Assembly (NCBI GenBank): GCA_030065735.1
Contig: JASJDD010000014.1
Span: 1 to 45,778 of the forward strand
Direction: 5' to 3'
Length of the DNA: 45,778 nucleotides
Source of the DNA: Crocosphaera sp.
GTDB taxonomy: Bacteria; Cyanobacteriota; Cyanobacteriia; Cyanobacteriales; Microcystaceae
Below the pieces are notes generated by a model, which was not told the origin of the DNA, ran no database searches, and was given only the letters and a program-made list of their open reading frames with translations. This document shows positions 33,020-42,037 of this stretch, one piece after another. A program made the position numbers and the translations under genes. Each line of letters opens with the position of its first letter. Within the stretch, counting starts at the first letter, position 1.

Positions 33020-33844
33020 ATGATTAGTGTTATTACTCCTGTTTATAATGGAGAATCTTATATTGAATCTTGTATTAAGGTTGTCATTGAGCAAAATTGT
33101 TCTGATGTTGAACATCTGATTGTTGATGGTGGTTCACAAGATAAAACAGTTGAGATGATTAAACAATATGCCCAAAAGTATCCTCATATTCGTTGGATTT
33201 CTGAAGCTGATCAAGGCCAATCTGATGCTATGAATAAAGGGATTAATTTAGCTAAAGGTGAGATTATTACTTTTTTAAATGTTGATGATTTTTATGAACC
33301 TAATGTGTTAAATCGGGTTCTAGAAATTTTTAAGACCTTACCTGAAAATAGCTTTTTGGTGGGTAACTGTCAGGTTTGGAATGTTAAAGGTAAAGTAAGA
33401 TTTATCAATAAACCGAAGAAACTAGCTCTAGGAGATTTGCTGTTAGGATGGTCAGTGAATCCCCATCCGATTAACCCTTCTGCTTATTTTTATCATAAAT
33501 CCCTACACGATGAAATTGGATTATATGATATCGAAGATCACTATACCATGGATGTGGATTTTTTATTACGAGTTGTTCAAAAAGCTAATCTTAAATATGT
33601 TGATGAAATTTTTGGCAACTATCGTTACATTCCTGGGACAAAAACCTTTAGAGATCGCAGAAAGGGTCAAGGAAAGTCAAGGTTTGAACCTTTGTTTGAA
33701 ACCTATTATCAACAATTATCTCCTTTTGAAAAGGTACAATTTGCTATTAAAGATTTTTGGTTAAGAAGGTTGAGCAGTAAAATTAAACATTTTATTAAAC
33801 ATCCTAATCGCTTCTTGCCCTATTTAATGGCAAAAATGAATTAA
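33020..33844 (+). CDS. Family 2 glycosyltransferase
   Basis: This 274-residue soluble GT-A protein has ISVITPVYNGESYIESCI at the start, LIVDGGSQDKTVEMI, SEADQGQSDAMNKGINLAKG and FLNVDDFYEPNVL as the metal-site region. HPINPSAYFYHKSLHDEIG and YTMDVDFLLRVVQ are typical of WcaE/PGL-type glycosyltransferases. It adds one sugar in surface polysaccharide synthesis; donor and acceptor are unknown. It stands alone and converges on the next gene with eight bases between stops. Confidence 0.85.
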   Translation: MISVITPVYNGESYIESCIKVVIEQNCSDVEHLIVDGGSQDKTVEMIKQYAQKYPHIRWISEADQGQSDAMNKGINLAKGEIITFLNVDDFYEPNVLNRVLEIFKTLPENSFLVGNCQVWNVKGKVRFINKPKKLALGDLLLGWSVNPHPINPSAYFYHKSLHDEIGLYDIEDHYTMDVDFLLRVVQKANLKYVDEIFGNYRYIPGTKTFRDRRKGQGKSRFEPLFETYYQQLSPFEKVQFAIKDFWLRRLSSKIKHFIKHPNRFLPYLMAKMN

Positions 33845-33852
33845 TATAAAAG

Positions 33853-34344
33853 CTAACATTTATAGCCAAATTTTCGTAAAATTTCTTGCCTCTCACGAAT
33901 GTCTTTTTCCGTTTCCACCCCAAGGGGTGAATAACCATCAATAACTCCTAAAATCCCTTTTCCTTGTTCGCTTTCAGCCACAATTACGCTTAAGGGGTTA
34001 GCTGTAGCACAATAAATACGACAAACTTCTGGACACTGTTTGATACTGTTTAAAAAGTTAATAGGAAAAGCCTCTTTCAAGATAATTATAAAACTGTGAC
34101 CGGCTGCAAGTGCCTGAGCATTGTTCACGGCGATGTCTTGTAATTCCTGGTTATTTCCTGTTACCCTAATCAATCTCGGACCAGAAGCTTCACAAAAAGC
34201 CAACCCAAATTGGACTTGAGACGAGATTCCTACCATAATCTCGTATAAATCTTCTACCGTTTTAATAAAGTGACTTTGCCCTAAAATCAGATTACATCCT
34301 TGAGGAATTTCTAAGGGAATAAGTTTTAATTCCATGTTCGTCAT
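33853..34344 (-). CDS. Adenosine-specific kinase-like protein (DUF355)
   Basis: The 163-residue protein fits the DUF355 family throughout. It has LEIPQGCNLILGQSHFIKTVEDLYE, given as CNLILGQSHFIKTVED, then FGLAFCEASGPRLIRVTGNN, and VCRIYCATANPLSVIVAESEQGKGILGVIDG, shown as RIYCATANPLSVIVAE and GILGVIDG. A Pyrobaculum member was reported as an adenosine-specific kinase from structural work, and the bacterial role is uncertain. Residues DGYSPLGVE near the end are characteristic. Start could be Met 34344 or Met 34335; I keep the first. The neighbour upstream, CBS-CP12, may sense AMP, and both therefore relate to adenosine nucleotides, though they are divergent genes. Confidence 0.82.
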   Translation of the reverse strand: MTNMELKLIPLEIPQGCNLILGQSHFIKTVEDLYEIMVGISSQVQFGLAFCEASGPRLIRVTGNNQELQDIAVNNAQALAAGHSFIIILKEAFPINFLNSIKQCPEVCRIYCATANPLSVIVAESEQGKGILGVIDGYSPLGVETEKDIRERQEILRKFGYKC

Positions 34345-34487
34345 GATTAATTAATCCTTATTTCTTAATCTAGCAAAATATTTTATCATTGAACATTTTT
34401 TGTAACAAAGCTTTATCTTTTATTTTTTTTAAAGGTTGGTATTAAGCCACTTTATGTTACATTGAAGCAGAATGGTAAAGAAAATTT

Positions 34488-35117
34488 ATGATGATGAAAG
34501 TCGCTGACATCATGACGAAAGATGTCATCACAATTCGCAGTTCAGCTACGGTTTCACAAGCTGTTAGATTGATGCGAGAAAAAACAATTCATACTTTAAT
34601 TGTCGAACGTCGCCATCTTCAAGATGCTTATGGAATTATTACGGACAGTGATATTGTGAATGAGGTTGTTGCTTCTGGAAAAGATCCCAAACAAGTCAGA
34701 GTTTATGAAATTATGACCAAACCTTGTCTGGTTTTAAATCCTGATTTGGGGGTTGAATATGCAGCAAAATTCTTTAATCATTCAGGAATCCGTTGCGCTC
34801 CCGTTATCAAAGATAAACTCTTAGGTATTGTTTCTATTGTCGACATTTTAAATAAAAGTGATTTTTTAAACAATCCAGTAGAAACGAAATTACAAGAAGA
34901 AATCGAACAAAAGATTGCAGAAGCTAAAAAAATTTGTCAAGACTTTTCTCATAATTCACAAGCTTGTCAAGAAGCTTGGTTGTTAGTAGAAGAAATTGAA
35001 GCAGAAGCTTCTTTTCATCAAAATAAAAAGCCTGAAAAAACCGCCTTAGAAACTTATTTAGAAGAATACCCTTCACTAGCTGAAAGCTTTGCCTTAGAAA
35101 ATTGGTGTAGCGGTTGA
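34488..35117 (+). CDS. CBS-CP12 fusion protein lacking the C-terminal CP12 cysteine pair
   Basis: Residues 3-125 are a CBS pair (VADIMTKDVITIRSSATVSQA, GIITDSDIV, IMTKPCLVLNP, GIVSIVDIL). Residues 135-209 are CP12-like: IEQKIAEAKKIC, C150 and C160 (the N-terminal CP12 cysteine pair), and the core AWLLVEEIEAEASF. Ordinary CP12 ends with a second cysteine pair; here the matching stretch, TYLEEYPSLAES, has none, and one Cys (C207) sits three residues from the end. CP12 holds GAPDH and PRK in an inactive complex in the dark, with the C-terminal end gripping GAPDH. CBS-CP12 fusions are known in cyanobacteria and bind AMP. This one might target a different partner or only PRK (inference). Confidence 0.85.
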   Translation: MMMKVADIMTKDVITIRSSATVSQAVRLMREKTIHTLIVERRHLQDAYGIITDSDIVNEVVASGKDPKQVRVYEIMTKPCLVLNPDLGVEYAAKFFNHSGIRCAPVIKDKLLGIVSIVDILNKSDFLNNPVETKLQEEIEQKIAEAKKICQDFSHNSQACQEAWLLVEEIEAEASFHQNKKPEKTALETYLEEYPSLAESFALENWCSG

Positions 35118-35149
35118 AATTTACTCAGATTTGTTGATCTTCAATTTAA

Positions 35150-36139
35150 CTAATTTGTTTGTGCGCGTACTTTTTCCGTATAATTTTTGGGTTTCCATCG
35201 ACGAAATTTTTTTAATAGAAACTGACGAAAGTTAACTGGCAAATAAGACATTAATAATCCTAAATTTGTCCTTTTAGATGCTCCTAATACCTGTTTTGAT
35301 GAGGTTAACAGTTCTCTTCCTTCCGAGGTTTTCCCTTGTTCAATTAATCTCAGTCCTAAGTCTTGTTGTGTTTGAGCTAATTTAATTTTGCGTTTTTCTT
35401 CTAAGTCTTGATCGGAAAATTGATAATTTTGAATGCAATATAATTTAGCTTGTAAAAAGTGCAAATTTTGACCTAAACTGGTTTGTCCTCCATGAAAACG
35501 ATATTCCATTAAATACTTAGGTAGAAAATACCCAACTTTACCAATTAATGCTAATCTAACTAATAAATCAAAGTCCTCACATCCGTCTGCTTTTGGATTC
35601 ATATAATCCACTTCTTTTAAACAAGAATAACGGAATAAAGTTGACCCCACTTGTAAACTTTGATAATAAAAAGTTTGCCAATCCAAGTCTTGAATAATAC
35701 CTTTTGTAAGTTGAGCTTTTCCCCAACGAACTGCATTTTCTTGTGTCGCTGATTCTACCCTTTTACTATCTTTATTAATTATCCAATGATTGGTACAAAC
35801 AAAATCAACTTGTGGATTTGTATCTAATATATTAACTGTTTTTTCTAGAAACTCTGGTGTTAAAGCATCATCATCATCAAACTTAATAAAGTATTCTCCT
35901 TGAGATGCGTCAAACCCTGAACGCATATTGCGACTTCTTCCCATATTTTTATCGTGACGAATATAGCGAATTCGACTATCTTGAAATCCTGCAACAACCT
36001 CAGAAGTATTATCAGGAGAACCATCATCACAGATAATTAATTCAAAGTCTGAATAGGTTTGATTAAGAACACTATTTACTGCATAAGTAAGGTAATGAGA
36101 ACGGTTATAGGTTGGAATACAAACACTAACTTTAGCCAT
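35150..36139 (-). CDS. Family 2 glycosyltransferase
   Basis: The 329-residue protein begins with VSVCIPTYNRSHYLTYAVNS, has LIICDDGSPDNTSEVV, the metal motif FIKFDDDDALTPEFL and GCEDFDLLVRLALIG. The mix is typical of GT2 enzymes in O-antigen or exopolysaccharide loci. A helical, basic C-terminal region (YLPVNFRQFLLKKFRRW) may touch the membrane. It follows the GT-A-like gene upstream by five bases, so the two share an mRNA. The sugar is unknown. Confidence 0.85.
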   Translation of the reverse strand: MAKVSVCIPTYNRSHYLTYAVNSVLNQTYSDFELIICDDGSPDNTSEVVAGFQDSRIRYIRHDKNMGRSRNMRSGFDASQGEYFIKFDDDDALTPEFLEKTVNILDTNPQVDFVCTNHWIINKDSKRVESATQENAVRWGKAQLTKGIIQDLDWQTFYYQSLQVGSTLFRYSCLKEVDYMNPKADGCEDFDLLVRLALIGKVGYFLPKYLMEYRFHGGQTSLGQNLHFLQAKLYCIQNYQFSDQDLEEKRKIKLAQTQQDLGLRLIEQGKTSEGRELLTSSKQVLGASKRTNLGLLMSYLPVNFRQFLLKKFRRWKPKNYTEKVRAQTN

Positions 36140-36144
36140 AATTT

Positions 36145-37167
36145 TTAGGAGATTGTCCGCTTAATTTTTCCCATAATTCCTTGTAGTTTTCTTGTTGCTT
36201 TAGTCAAGGAACTAGGAGGAACTAATTGAGTGGGTTTTTGACCAGGATTTTTCAAAAAACGATAGTGTAAAAAGATATCTTTATAGTTGATATCTGCATC
36301 TTCTCCGTGACATAAACGAGCAAAAGATGCTGAAGAATAATTCATATAATGAATACGATGAATTGGCTTCAATCCCTCCTCATTGTAAAGAACATTATCG
36401 ATGTTTACAAAGGGATCAGCATCGGCACAATTTCCCGTTCTATCTTGTCCATTAAGACTTTGGGTAAAATTATAAATAGGTCGTTCACTGCGTAAAGTCA
36501 TATAGTTGTAGAGAAAAACATCATCCCACCAACCAATTCTATTAATCCATTCCACTTCTCTTTTATTAATTAATTTTTCTTCTAATTCTGCTAATTCTTG
36601 AGGAGGAAATAATCCTTTTTTAGAAGCAAAAAAACTAGCATCATGAATTTTAGGTCTAACTTGTTCCTCTGTATAACAACCACTGGTTTCTATAATGGGA
36701 AGATTTAAAGCTGCGTTTTTCGTTGGTTTACGATGTTCCCAGTCATCAAAAACAAAATCATAGTCGTCTAATTTTTCTAATACATCTTCGATGGGTTTCA
36801 TGGCTAAATTATCAGCTTCATAAAAAACAAAGCGATCAAATTCACCATCAAAGGCCACAAATTTACGATGTAAATGTCCCTTATACCATCTTGGACGACT
36901 CGCTTTGCTTTCTTGATTTCTTGGATGAGCTTCCCAAACTTGATGAGCAAAATTTTCCCATCTGTTAATGGATTCTTGATTGTCAAATAAACTCAAATTA
37001 GGTCTATTTTTGATCTCGCTTTTGACTTTATCTAAACGATTATCATAAGGAATAATACAAATAGGAAGTGAAGGATTAACATTAACTTCAATACTGTTGA
37101 GTAATGCCACTAGCTGATCGTAAACAACATCATTAGCCAGAGTATAAATTCCTTGGTAAACCATCAT
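36145..37167 (-). CDS. Npun_R2821/Npun_R2823-type putative glycosyltransferase
   Basis: This 340-residue protein matches a cyanobacterial family named after Nostoc Npun_R2821 and Npun_R2823. It has GIYTLANDVVYDQLVALLNSI, ICIIPYDNRLDKV, RKFVAFDGEFDRFVFYEADNLA (DNLA as a DxD-like site), and YDFVFDDWEHRKPTKN and WWDDVFLYNYMTLRSERP later. The start resembles GT-A nucleotide-sugar transferases, and it sits directly before a GT2 gene. I infer glycosyl transfer; the activity is not established. ATG 37167 is followed by a second Met. A small membrane protein gene precedes it by 14 bases. Confidence 0.7.
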   Translation of the reverse strand: MMVYQGIYTLANDVVYDQLVALLNSIEVNVNPSLPICIIPYDNRLDKVKSEIKNRPNLSLFDNQESINRWENFAHQVWEAHPRNQESKASRPRWYKGHLHRKFVAFDGEFDRFVFYEADNLAMKPIEDVLEKLDDYDFVFDDWEHRKPTKNAALNLPIIETSGCYTEEQVRPKIHDASFFASKKGLFPPQELAELEEKLINKREVEWINRIGWWDDVFLYNYMTLRSERPIYNFTQSLNGQDRTGNCADADPFVNIDNVLYNEEGLKPIHRIHYMNYSSASFARLCHGEDADINYKDIFLHYRFLKNPGQKPTQLVPPSSLTKATRKLQGIMGKIKRTIS

Positions 37168-37181
37168 TTTTCCTCGATTTT

Positions 37182-37364
37182 TTAGGGTTGAGTAATTAAT
37201 AATTGACCAATTTGATACACTTCAAAACCAATAAATAAACATAAAATCACCGTAACCAATTTATTGAGCCAAGGAATATTACCTTTTCCGAAGAAAGAAG
37301 CGACAAATTTAACAATGACAATTCCCATGGCCACGAAAACTAAAATTTTACCCAAGTTGATCAT
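37182..37364 (-). CDS. 60-residue membrane protein with two helices
   Basis: Starting at ATG 37364, which has GAGG about eight bases upstream, the protein has helices at about 5-23 (ILVFVAMGIVIVKFVASFF) and 34-54 (LVTVILCLFIGFEVYQIG). A short GKGNIPWL loop joins them. A longer open frame to 37397 lacks a ribosome site and is less likely. I do not recognise the family. It sits 14 bases before the Npun_R2821-type gene, so it is probably the first gene of that operon. A TATACT box about 50 bases upstream may be the promoter. Confidence 0.6.
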   Translation of the reverse strand: MINLGKILVFVAMGIVIVKFVASFFGKGNIPWLNKLVTVILCLFIGFEVYQIGQLLITQP

Positions 37365-37428
37365 TTCTTTACCTCTAATTAACGTTTGCCTTAGCAAAAA
37401 CGATGTTAGTATAAGCTAAAATCAGGGA

Positions 37429-38844
37429 CTACTGAGAAAAGCTACCATCAGGTAAAATGGCTTTTTCTAGGTTAGCACCTTCCATATTGGCCCCTCCTAA
37501 ATTAGCCCCTTCTAAATTGCTTTTAACCAGTCTTGTGTATTTTAGTTTAGCATTGAGTAAGTTAGCAAATTGAAAATTAGTTTGGCTTAAATTGGCTCCA
37601 TTTAAAATCGCTCCTTCTAAATTAGCTCCTGCTAGATTGGCTCCTTCTAAGTTAGCTTCTATCAGATTAACTCCCTGCAAAATAGCCCCTTCTAAATTGG
37701 CACCTGTTAAGGTAACCCCTTTTAGGTAAGCATTGCTGAGGTTGGCTCCTCTTAAATCGGCTTTAGTGAGGTTAGAATCTTTGAGATGGGAATCTTTTAA
37801 ATTGGCTTGAGCTAAATTAGCCCCCACTAAATTCCCTTGTCGTAAGGTCAAATGACGTAAATAACAGCCCTCACAGTCTTTGGTGGTTAACAACAGTCTG
37901 ACGGTACGCCCTTGCCAATACATCAACCCTGTCATTGCCACTAATGCCATAGCCACCAGAAGACTGACCCCGACAACAACAGATTTGAGAGAATACTGGT
38001 CTAGTCCAGGCCAGGGTAACACAGTTCCTTTCCCTTCGATGGTTAGGGATTCTAAGGCTTGATAAGCAGTTAAGGCATCAGCAAAGCGATCGCTTGCTTT
38101 TGGGGCAGTCATTTTCCTTAACCATCGTCTAAAACGGGGATGAATAGGGGGAAGCAGGTGTTGATAATCCAGTTGATAACTCTCAGGTGCAATTAATTGA
38201 TTAATGTTTTGGCCTGGGGTACCCGTTAACAAACAAACCAACGTCGTCCCTACACTGTAAAGATCAGAGGCTGTGGTTAATTGAAGGTTAAACATTTCTT
38301 CGGGGGGCATAAACCCTACGGTTCCCCGAATGGTGCTACTCATTCCGAGATCGGAACTGCCCATTCTGGCAAAGCCAAAGTCAATTAAATAAATTTTTAG
38401 TCCCTTGTCTCGATCGATTAAAATATTATCTGGTTTAATATCCCCGTGAATGATCGGCGGATTTTGTTGTTGTAGATAAATAAGAATTTCCAGAATATTG
38501 AGGGCGACTTGTTTAATGTCTTGGGGGCTTAAACCTTTGACTTGCCCTAAGCAGTCTGCTTTTTTATACTCCTGAACTAAACAAAAGCCATTGGGGGTTT
38601 CAAAGGAGTCGAGATAACGGGGAATACTGGCTAGATTGAGCGATCGCAACACTCGAATTTCCGATTGATGGGCGCGGTAACCGTTCCAATGGCCAATTTT
38701 AGCGAACTGGTATTGTTTAATGACCACCGTTTGTTGGCTATCGAGATGGGAGGCTAGATAAGTGACTCGGCCTCCCGTAGTATTTTTTCCTAATACTTGT
38801 TGAATGTGGTAGTTGTACCGTGAAAAGTCGGGATATCTAGCCAT
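37429..38844 (-). CDS. Ser/Thr protein kinase with membrane helix and pentapeptide repeats (SpkB-like)
   Basis: The kinase domain (about 10-270) has VVIKQYQFAK with the ATP-binding lysine, IIHGDIKPDNILID with the catalytic Asp (HGD in place of HRD), LIDFGFARM (DFG intact) and GTVGFMPPEEMF. A membrane helix follows at about 288-310 (VVGVSLLVAMALVAMTGLMYW). Residues 330-465 are pentapeptide repeats, for example NLVGANLAQANL and NLEGANLAGANL. The layout matches cyanobacterial SpkB-type kinases, although the Cys-rich N-terminus of SpkB is missing. The repeat domain is outside the membrane if the kinase is cytoplasmic. The gene stands alone. Confidence 0.85.
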   Translation of the reverse strand: MARYPDFSRYNYHIQQVLGKNTTGGRVTYLASHLDSQQTVVIKQYQFAKIGHWNGYRAHQSEIRVLRSLNLASIPRYLDSFETPNGFCLVQEYKKADCLGQVKGLSPQDIKQVALNILEILIYLQQQNPPIIHGDIKPDNILIDRDKGLKIYLIDFGFARMGSSDLGMSSTIRGTVGFMPPEEMFNLQLTTASDLYSVGTTLVCLLTGTPGQNINQLIAPESYQLDYQHLLPPIHPRFRRWLRKMTAPKASDRFADALTAYQALESLTIEGKGTVLPWPGLDQYSLKSVVVGVSLLVAMALVAMTGLMYWQGRTVRLLLTTKDCEGCYLRHLTLRQGNLVGANLAQANLKDSHLKDSNLTKADLRGANLSNAYLKGVTLTGANLEGAILQGVNLIEANLEGANLAGANLEGAILNGANLSQTNFQFANLLNAKLKYTRLVKSNLEGANLGGANMEGANLEKAILPDGSFSQ

Positions 38845-38881
38845 ATTCCCCCCAGATTAAGGAAGAAGTCTTAACAACGAT

Positions 38882-40795
38882 TTACTGCTCACCAAAATAA
38901 GCTTCTAAAGCCTGTTGGACAATCTGATTCATGGGTCGTTTTTCGTCCTCGGAGGCTTGTTTGAGACGGGTAAACATGGCATCCGGAACACTGACTCGAT
39001 GTTGATTTTTGCGAACACGACGGCGTTTTTTCGGGGTATAACTTTCCGAGAAAGTTCTCAAGGCATCAAAGCCCACTCGTTGACAAAATTGCCCAAACGT
39101 CTCTTCGTCTATTTTTTCTTGCTTAAAGTAAGCCAATAAGGGTTCTAGGAAGCTCTCGATGTCTTTGTCTGGTAATTTATCGATGTAGGGTTGGGCCAGT
39201 TGGGTTTGGTTGGCATCACCCCCTAACCAGACTTGATACATTCCCGGCGCGCTGCCTACAAACCCTAATTCTGCCATGTAGGGACGGGCGCAACCGTTGG
39301 GACAGCCGGTCATTCTGATGACGATTTTTTCCCCTTCTAACCCCAGATGATTTAAAACCTTGTTAATGCGCTCTAAAATTCCTGGTAAGGCTCGTTCTGA
39401 CTCGGTTATGGCTAATCCACAGGTGGGTAAAGCGGGACAGGCCATGGAATAACGGGTTAAGCTATCTATTTTTTCGGGATCGCTGACAATTCCACAGTGA
39501 GCTAAAATGCTGTCGATGCCGACTTTATGTTCTGGGTCAATCTCGTAGAGAATGAGGTTATGATTAGCGGTTAAACGCATGGGTAAAGCGTATTCGTCCG
39601 TAATCTTTTTCAAGGCCTTTTTCAACTGAAAACTTCCTTCGTCTTTAACCCGACCATTTTCGATGGAGATGCCTAAAAAGAGCTTGCCGTCCCCTTGTTC
39701 GTGCCAGCCGAGATAATCTTCATATTTCCAGTCAGGAAGGGGTTTAAAGGGTTCTAGGGCTTTGCCTAAATACTCTTCTACTTTGGATCTAAATTTGTCA
39801 ATTCCCCAATCTTCGATCAGGTATTTCATGCGGGCGTGACGACGTTGGACGCGATCGCCGTAGTCCCGTTGGGTGGCTAAAATGGCTTTCATCAAGTCAA
39901 ACACATCTTCTTTATCCACATACCCCAAGGGATCAGCTAATCTAGGGAAGGTTTCTTCTTTGTTATGGGTGCGCCCCATTCCCCCCCCTGTCAGAACGTT
40001 AAACCCTTGTAATTCTCCCGTTTCATCGGTAATGACCACTAAACTAACATCGTGGGTGTAGAGATCGATGGAGTTATCCCCTGGCACGGTGACGCTACAC
40101 TTAAATTTACGGGGCATATAATGTTGCCCGTAGAGGGGTTCTTCGCTATCTTTAATGATGGTTCCGTTGCCATTGCGTTGACGGGCTGCGGTGACTTCAG
40201 GGGCTTCTTCGACGCTGATGGCTTTTTCCCCATCTAACCAAATTTCGTAATAGGCGTTGGTTTGGGGTCGCAGGAGATCGGCTATTTTGTCGGCGTATTC
40301 CCAAGCATATTGGTAGTCCCGACGATTTTTAAACGGTGCTGGCGGTGCCATAACATTTCTGTTAAGATCCCCGCAGGCCCCTAGAGTTGATCCCATGCTC
40401 TTGACAATAGCTGCGATCGCTGCTTTGAGATTTTTCTTTAAGATGCCATGAAGTTGGAACCCTTGTCGGGTGGTGACCCGTAAAGTTTGGTTCCCATATT
40501 CATCACTGAGGCGATCCAAGGTTGAGTAGAGTTGCGCGGGGATAAAGCCCCCTGGGTTTCGGGTGCGCAACATCATCTGATAATCTTTTTCTTGTCCTTT
40601 GGCACGGTTATCTCGGTTATCTTGTTGATAAGACCCATGAAACTTGAGGATTTGTACAGCATCTTGGCTAAAATGGGTACTATCTTCTAATAATTCGCTT
40701 TTTAGCGGCTCTCTTAAAAAGTTGCTACGTTCTTTAATGTTCTCTAGTTTAGACACTTTGCGGGTAGGTGAAACAGGAGTTTTGACCATTGCCAT
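38882..40795 (-). CDS. sir: Ferredoxin-sulfite reductase with a C-terminal ribbon-helix-helix-like tail
   Basis: This 637-residue reductase has two sulfite/nitrite reductase ferredoxin-like halves ([30 protein letters not shown], shown as [17 protein letters not shown]). The siroheme and 4Fe-4S cysteines are in ACPALPTCG and [12 protein letters not shown]. It reduces sulfite to sulfide with six electrons from ferredoxin in the cytoplasm. About 586-598 is a basic patch ([11 protein letters not shown]). The last 39 residues follow the RHH pattern: a strand RVSVP, helix [14 protein letters not shown], and helix [13 protein letters not shown]. The ATG at 40795 is followed by a second in-frame ATG at 40789. 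No cys regulon gene is nearby. Confidence 0.9.
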   Translation of the reverse strand: MAMVKTPVSPTRKVSKLENIKERSNFLREPLKSELLEDSTHFSQDAVQILKFHGSYQQDNRDNRAKGQEKDYQMMLRTRNPGGFIPAQLYSTLDRLSDEYGNQTLRVTTRQGFQLHGILKKNLKAAIAAIVKSMGSTLGACGDLNRNVMAPPAPFKNRRDYQYAWEYADKIADLLRPQTNAYYEIWLDGEKAISVEEAPEVTAARQRNGNGTIIKDSEEPLYGQHYMPRKFKCSVTVPGDNSIDLYTHDVSLVVITDETGELQGFNVLTGGGMGRTHNKEETFPRLADPLGYVDKEDVFDLMKAILATQRDYGDRVQRRHARMKYLIEDWGIDKFRSKVEEYLGKALEPFKPLPDWKYEDYLGWHEQGDGKLFLGISIENGRVKDEGSFQLKKALKKITDEYALPMRLTANHNLILYEIDPEHKVGIDSILAHCGIVSDPEKIDSLTRYSMACPALPTCGLAITESERALPGILERINKVLNHLGLEGEKIVIRMTGCPNGCARPYMAELGFVGSAPGMYQVWLGGDANQTQLAQPYIDKLPDKDIESFLEPLLAYFKQEKIDEETFGQFCQRVGFDALRTFSESYTPKKRRRVRKNQHRVSVPDAMFTRLKQASEDEKRPMNQIVQQALEAYFGEQ

Positions 40796-41018
40796 GAATA
40801 TTAAATGCGGTACTAATTTGGCTTTTCTCGCTTATCGCTTAGTCAGGTATGAAGTGACTTTTTCCATCTTAACTGTTTTCAGCCTCTCTAATTCTTTAAA
40901 AAATGTGACAGGCTTTTCTGGGAACCCTCATTCTTTTTTCAATTATCTTGATTTTGTTGAATAAATTTGCTATATTTTGTGATGTTTTAAACTAATAGGA
41001 TTTGTAATATAGCCTAAG
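40796..41018. other. Divergent gap between sir and the capsule-type transferase gene
   Basis: This 223-base AT-rich gap should hold the sir promoter on the minus strand and the promoter of the gene at 41019 on the plus strand. I find no convincing pair of boxes and no palindrome. Confidence 0.3.
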
Positions 41019-41846
41019 ATGACGATTTCTAAAAAAATATGGTTTTTATGGTTTCAAGGACTCGAACAAGCTCCATTAGTTGTTAAAAAGTGTTACCAAT
41101 CTTGGCAAAAATATAATCCTAACTGGGAGCTTATTTTTCTTGATGATAATAATCTTAAAGACTATGTAACTCTTGATATTCCTAAAGAAAAATTATCTCA
41201 TTTATCCAAAACAAAGCAATCTGATTTAATTAGACTAGAATTACTTTCAAAATACGGAGGGGTATGGGCTGATGCTACTAGCTTATGTAGAGTTCCTTTA
41301 GATGATTGGTTAGAAGATTATACTCAAGCAGGTTTTTTTGCTTTTACTTACAGAACAAGAAGTTATGGCTGGATTTTGACTTGGTTTTTAGCGTCAGAGC
41401 CATCCAATGCCATTACTGTTAAAATCAATCAAACTTTAACGGCTTTTTTTCGTGATAATGAATTTTATCATAGTGGAATAGTAGCTGAGAAAAGAATTAA
41501 GTTTTTAGATAAATTCTTAAATCGCAAATATAAAACAACTCGATTTTGGGCTTCGTGGTTTGTTAGGAAAATATTTAAAGTCTATCCCTATTTTATTTTT
41601 CATTATATCTTTGCGAATTTAATCAATTCAAATCGAGAGCTTTTAAAACAATATAAATTGATGAAAGCCTATCCCCCTACTGGTGAAATTTTAGGAAGAT
41701 ATGGATTACTCCGTCCTTTAACTCCCGAATTAAAAGAAAGAATCGATAGTCGAGTTGATCCCGTATATAAATTAACTTATAAGTACAACCAGGAAAAGGA
41801 TTCCTCGTCCTCAATTTTATATTATCTTTTAGAAAAAACTGAATGA
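41019..41846 (+). CDS. Capsular polysaccharide synthesis-type glycosyltransferase (Caps_synth/GT32-like)
   Basis: The 275-residue protein has KKIWFLWFQGLEQAPLVVKKC, YNPNWELIFLDDNNLKDYV, and TKQSDLIRLELLSKYGGVWAD with the WAD motif close to the GT32 DxD site. FRDNEFYHSG and LLRPLTPELKERID complete the pattern. This is the Caps_synth family, which includes bacterial mannosyl- or galactosyltransferases of capsule synthesis. The D in YGGVWAD should bind the metal-nucleotide. It stands alone, not in an operon with the glycan genes 15 kb away. Confidence 0.8.
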   Translation: MTISKKIWFLWFQGLEQAPLVVKKCYQSWQKYNPNWELIFLDDNNLKDYVTLDIPKEKLSHLSKTKQSDLIRLELLSKYGGVWADATSLCRVPLDDWLEDYTQAGFFAFTYRTRSYGWILTWFLASEPSNAITVKINQTLTAFFRDNEFYHSGIVAEKRIKFLDKFLNRKYKTTRFWASWFVRKIFKVYPYFIFHYIFANLINSNRELLKQYKLMKAYPPTGEILGRYGLLRPLTPELKERIDSRVDPVYKLTYKYNQEKDSSSSILYYLLEKTE

Positions 41847-42037
41847 CTAAAATAGCATCTTCTTCAGATGTTTCTAGGAGTGTTAAATATGTGATATAAC
41901 TATGAAGGCTAAGGGATGGGAAATCTTCTCTTTTTTGACCCATCATTAGGGTCTATGTGTGATTGTAAGGGTTTTCAAGCCCTAGTTTCCCATAACTTCC
42001 TCTCTCGTTCACAATTTGTACTATCGTTAAGTTATTC

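Noticed and set aside
41941-41990. AGGGTTTTCAAGCCCT hairpin upstream of desA as a thermosensor
   Set aside because: It is short, lies about 60 bases before the ATG, does not involve a ribosome site, and no other strain is available for comparison.
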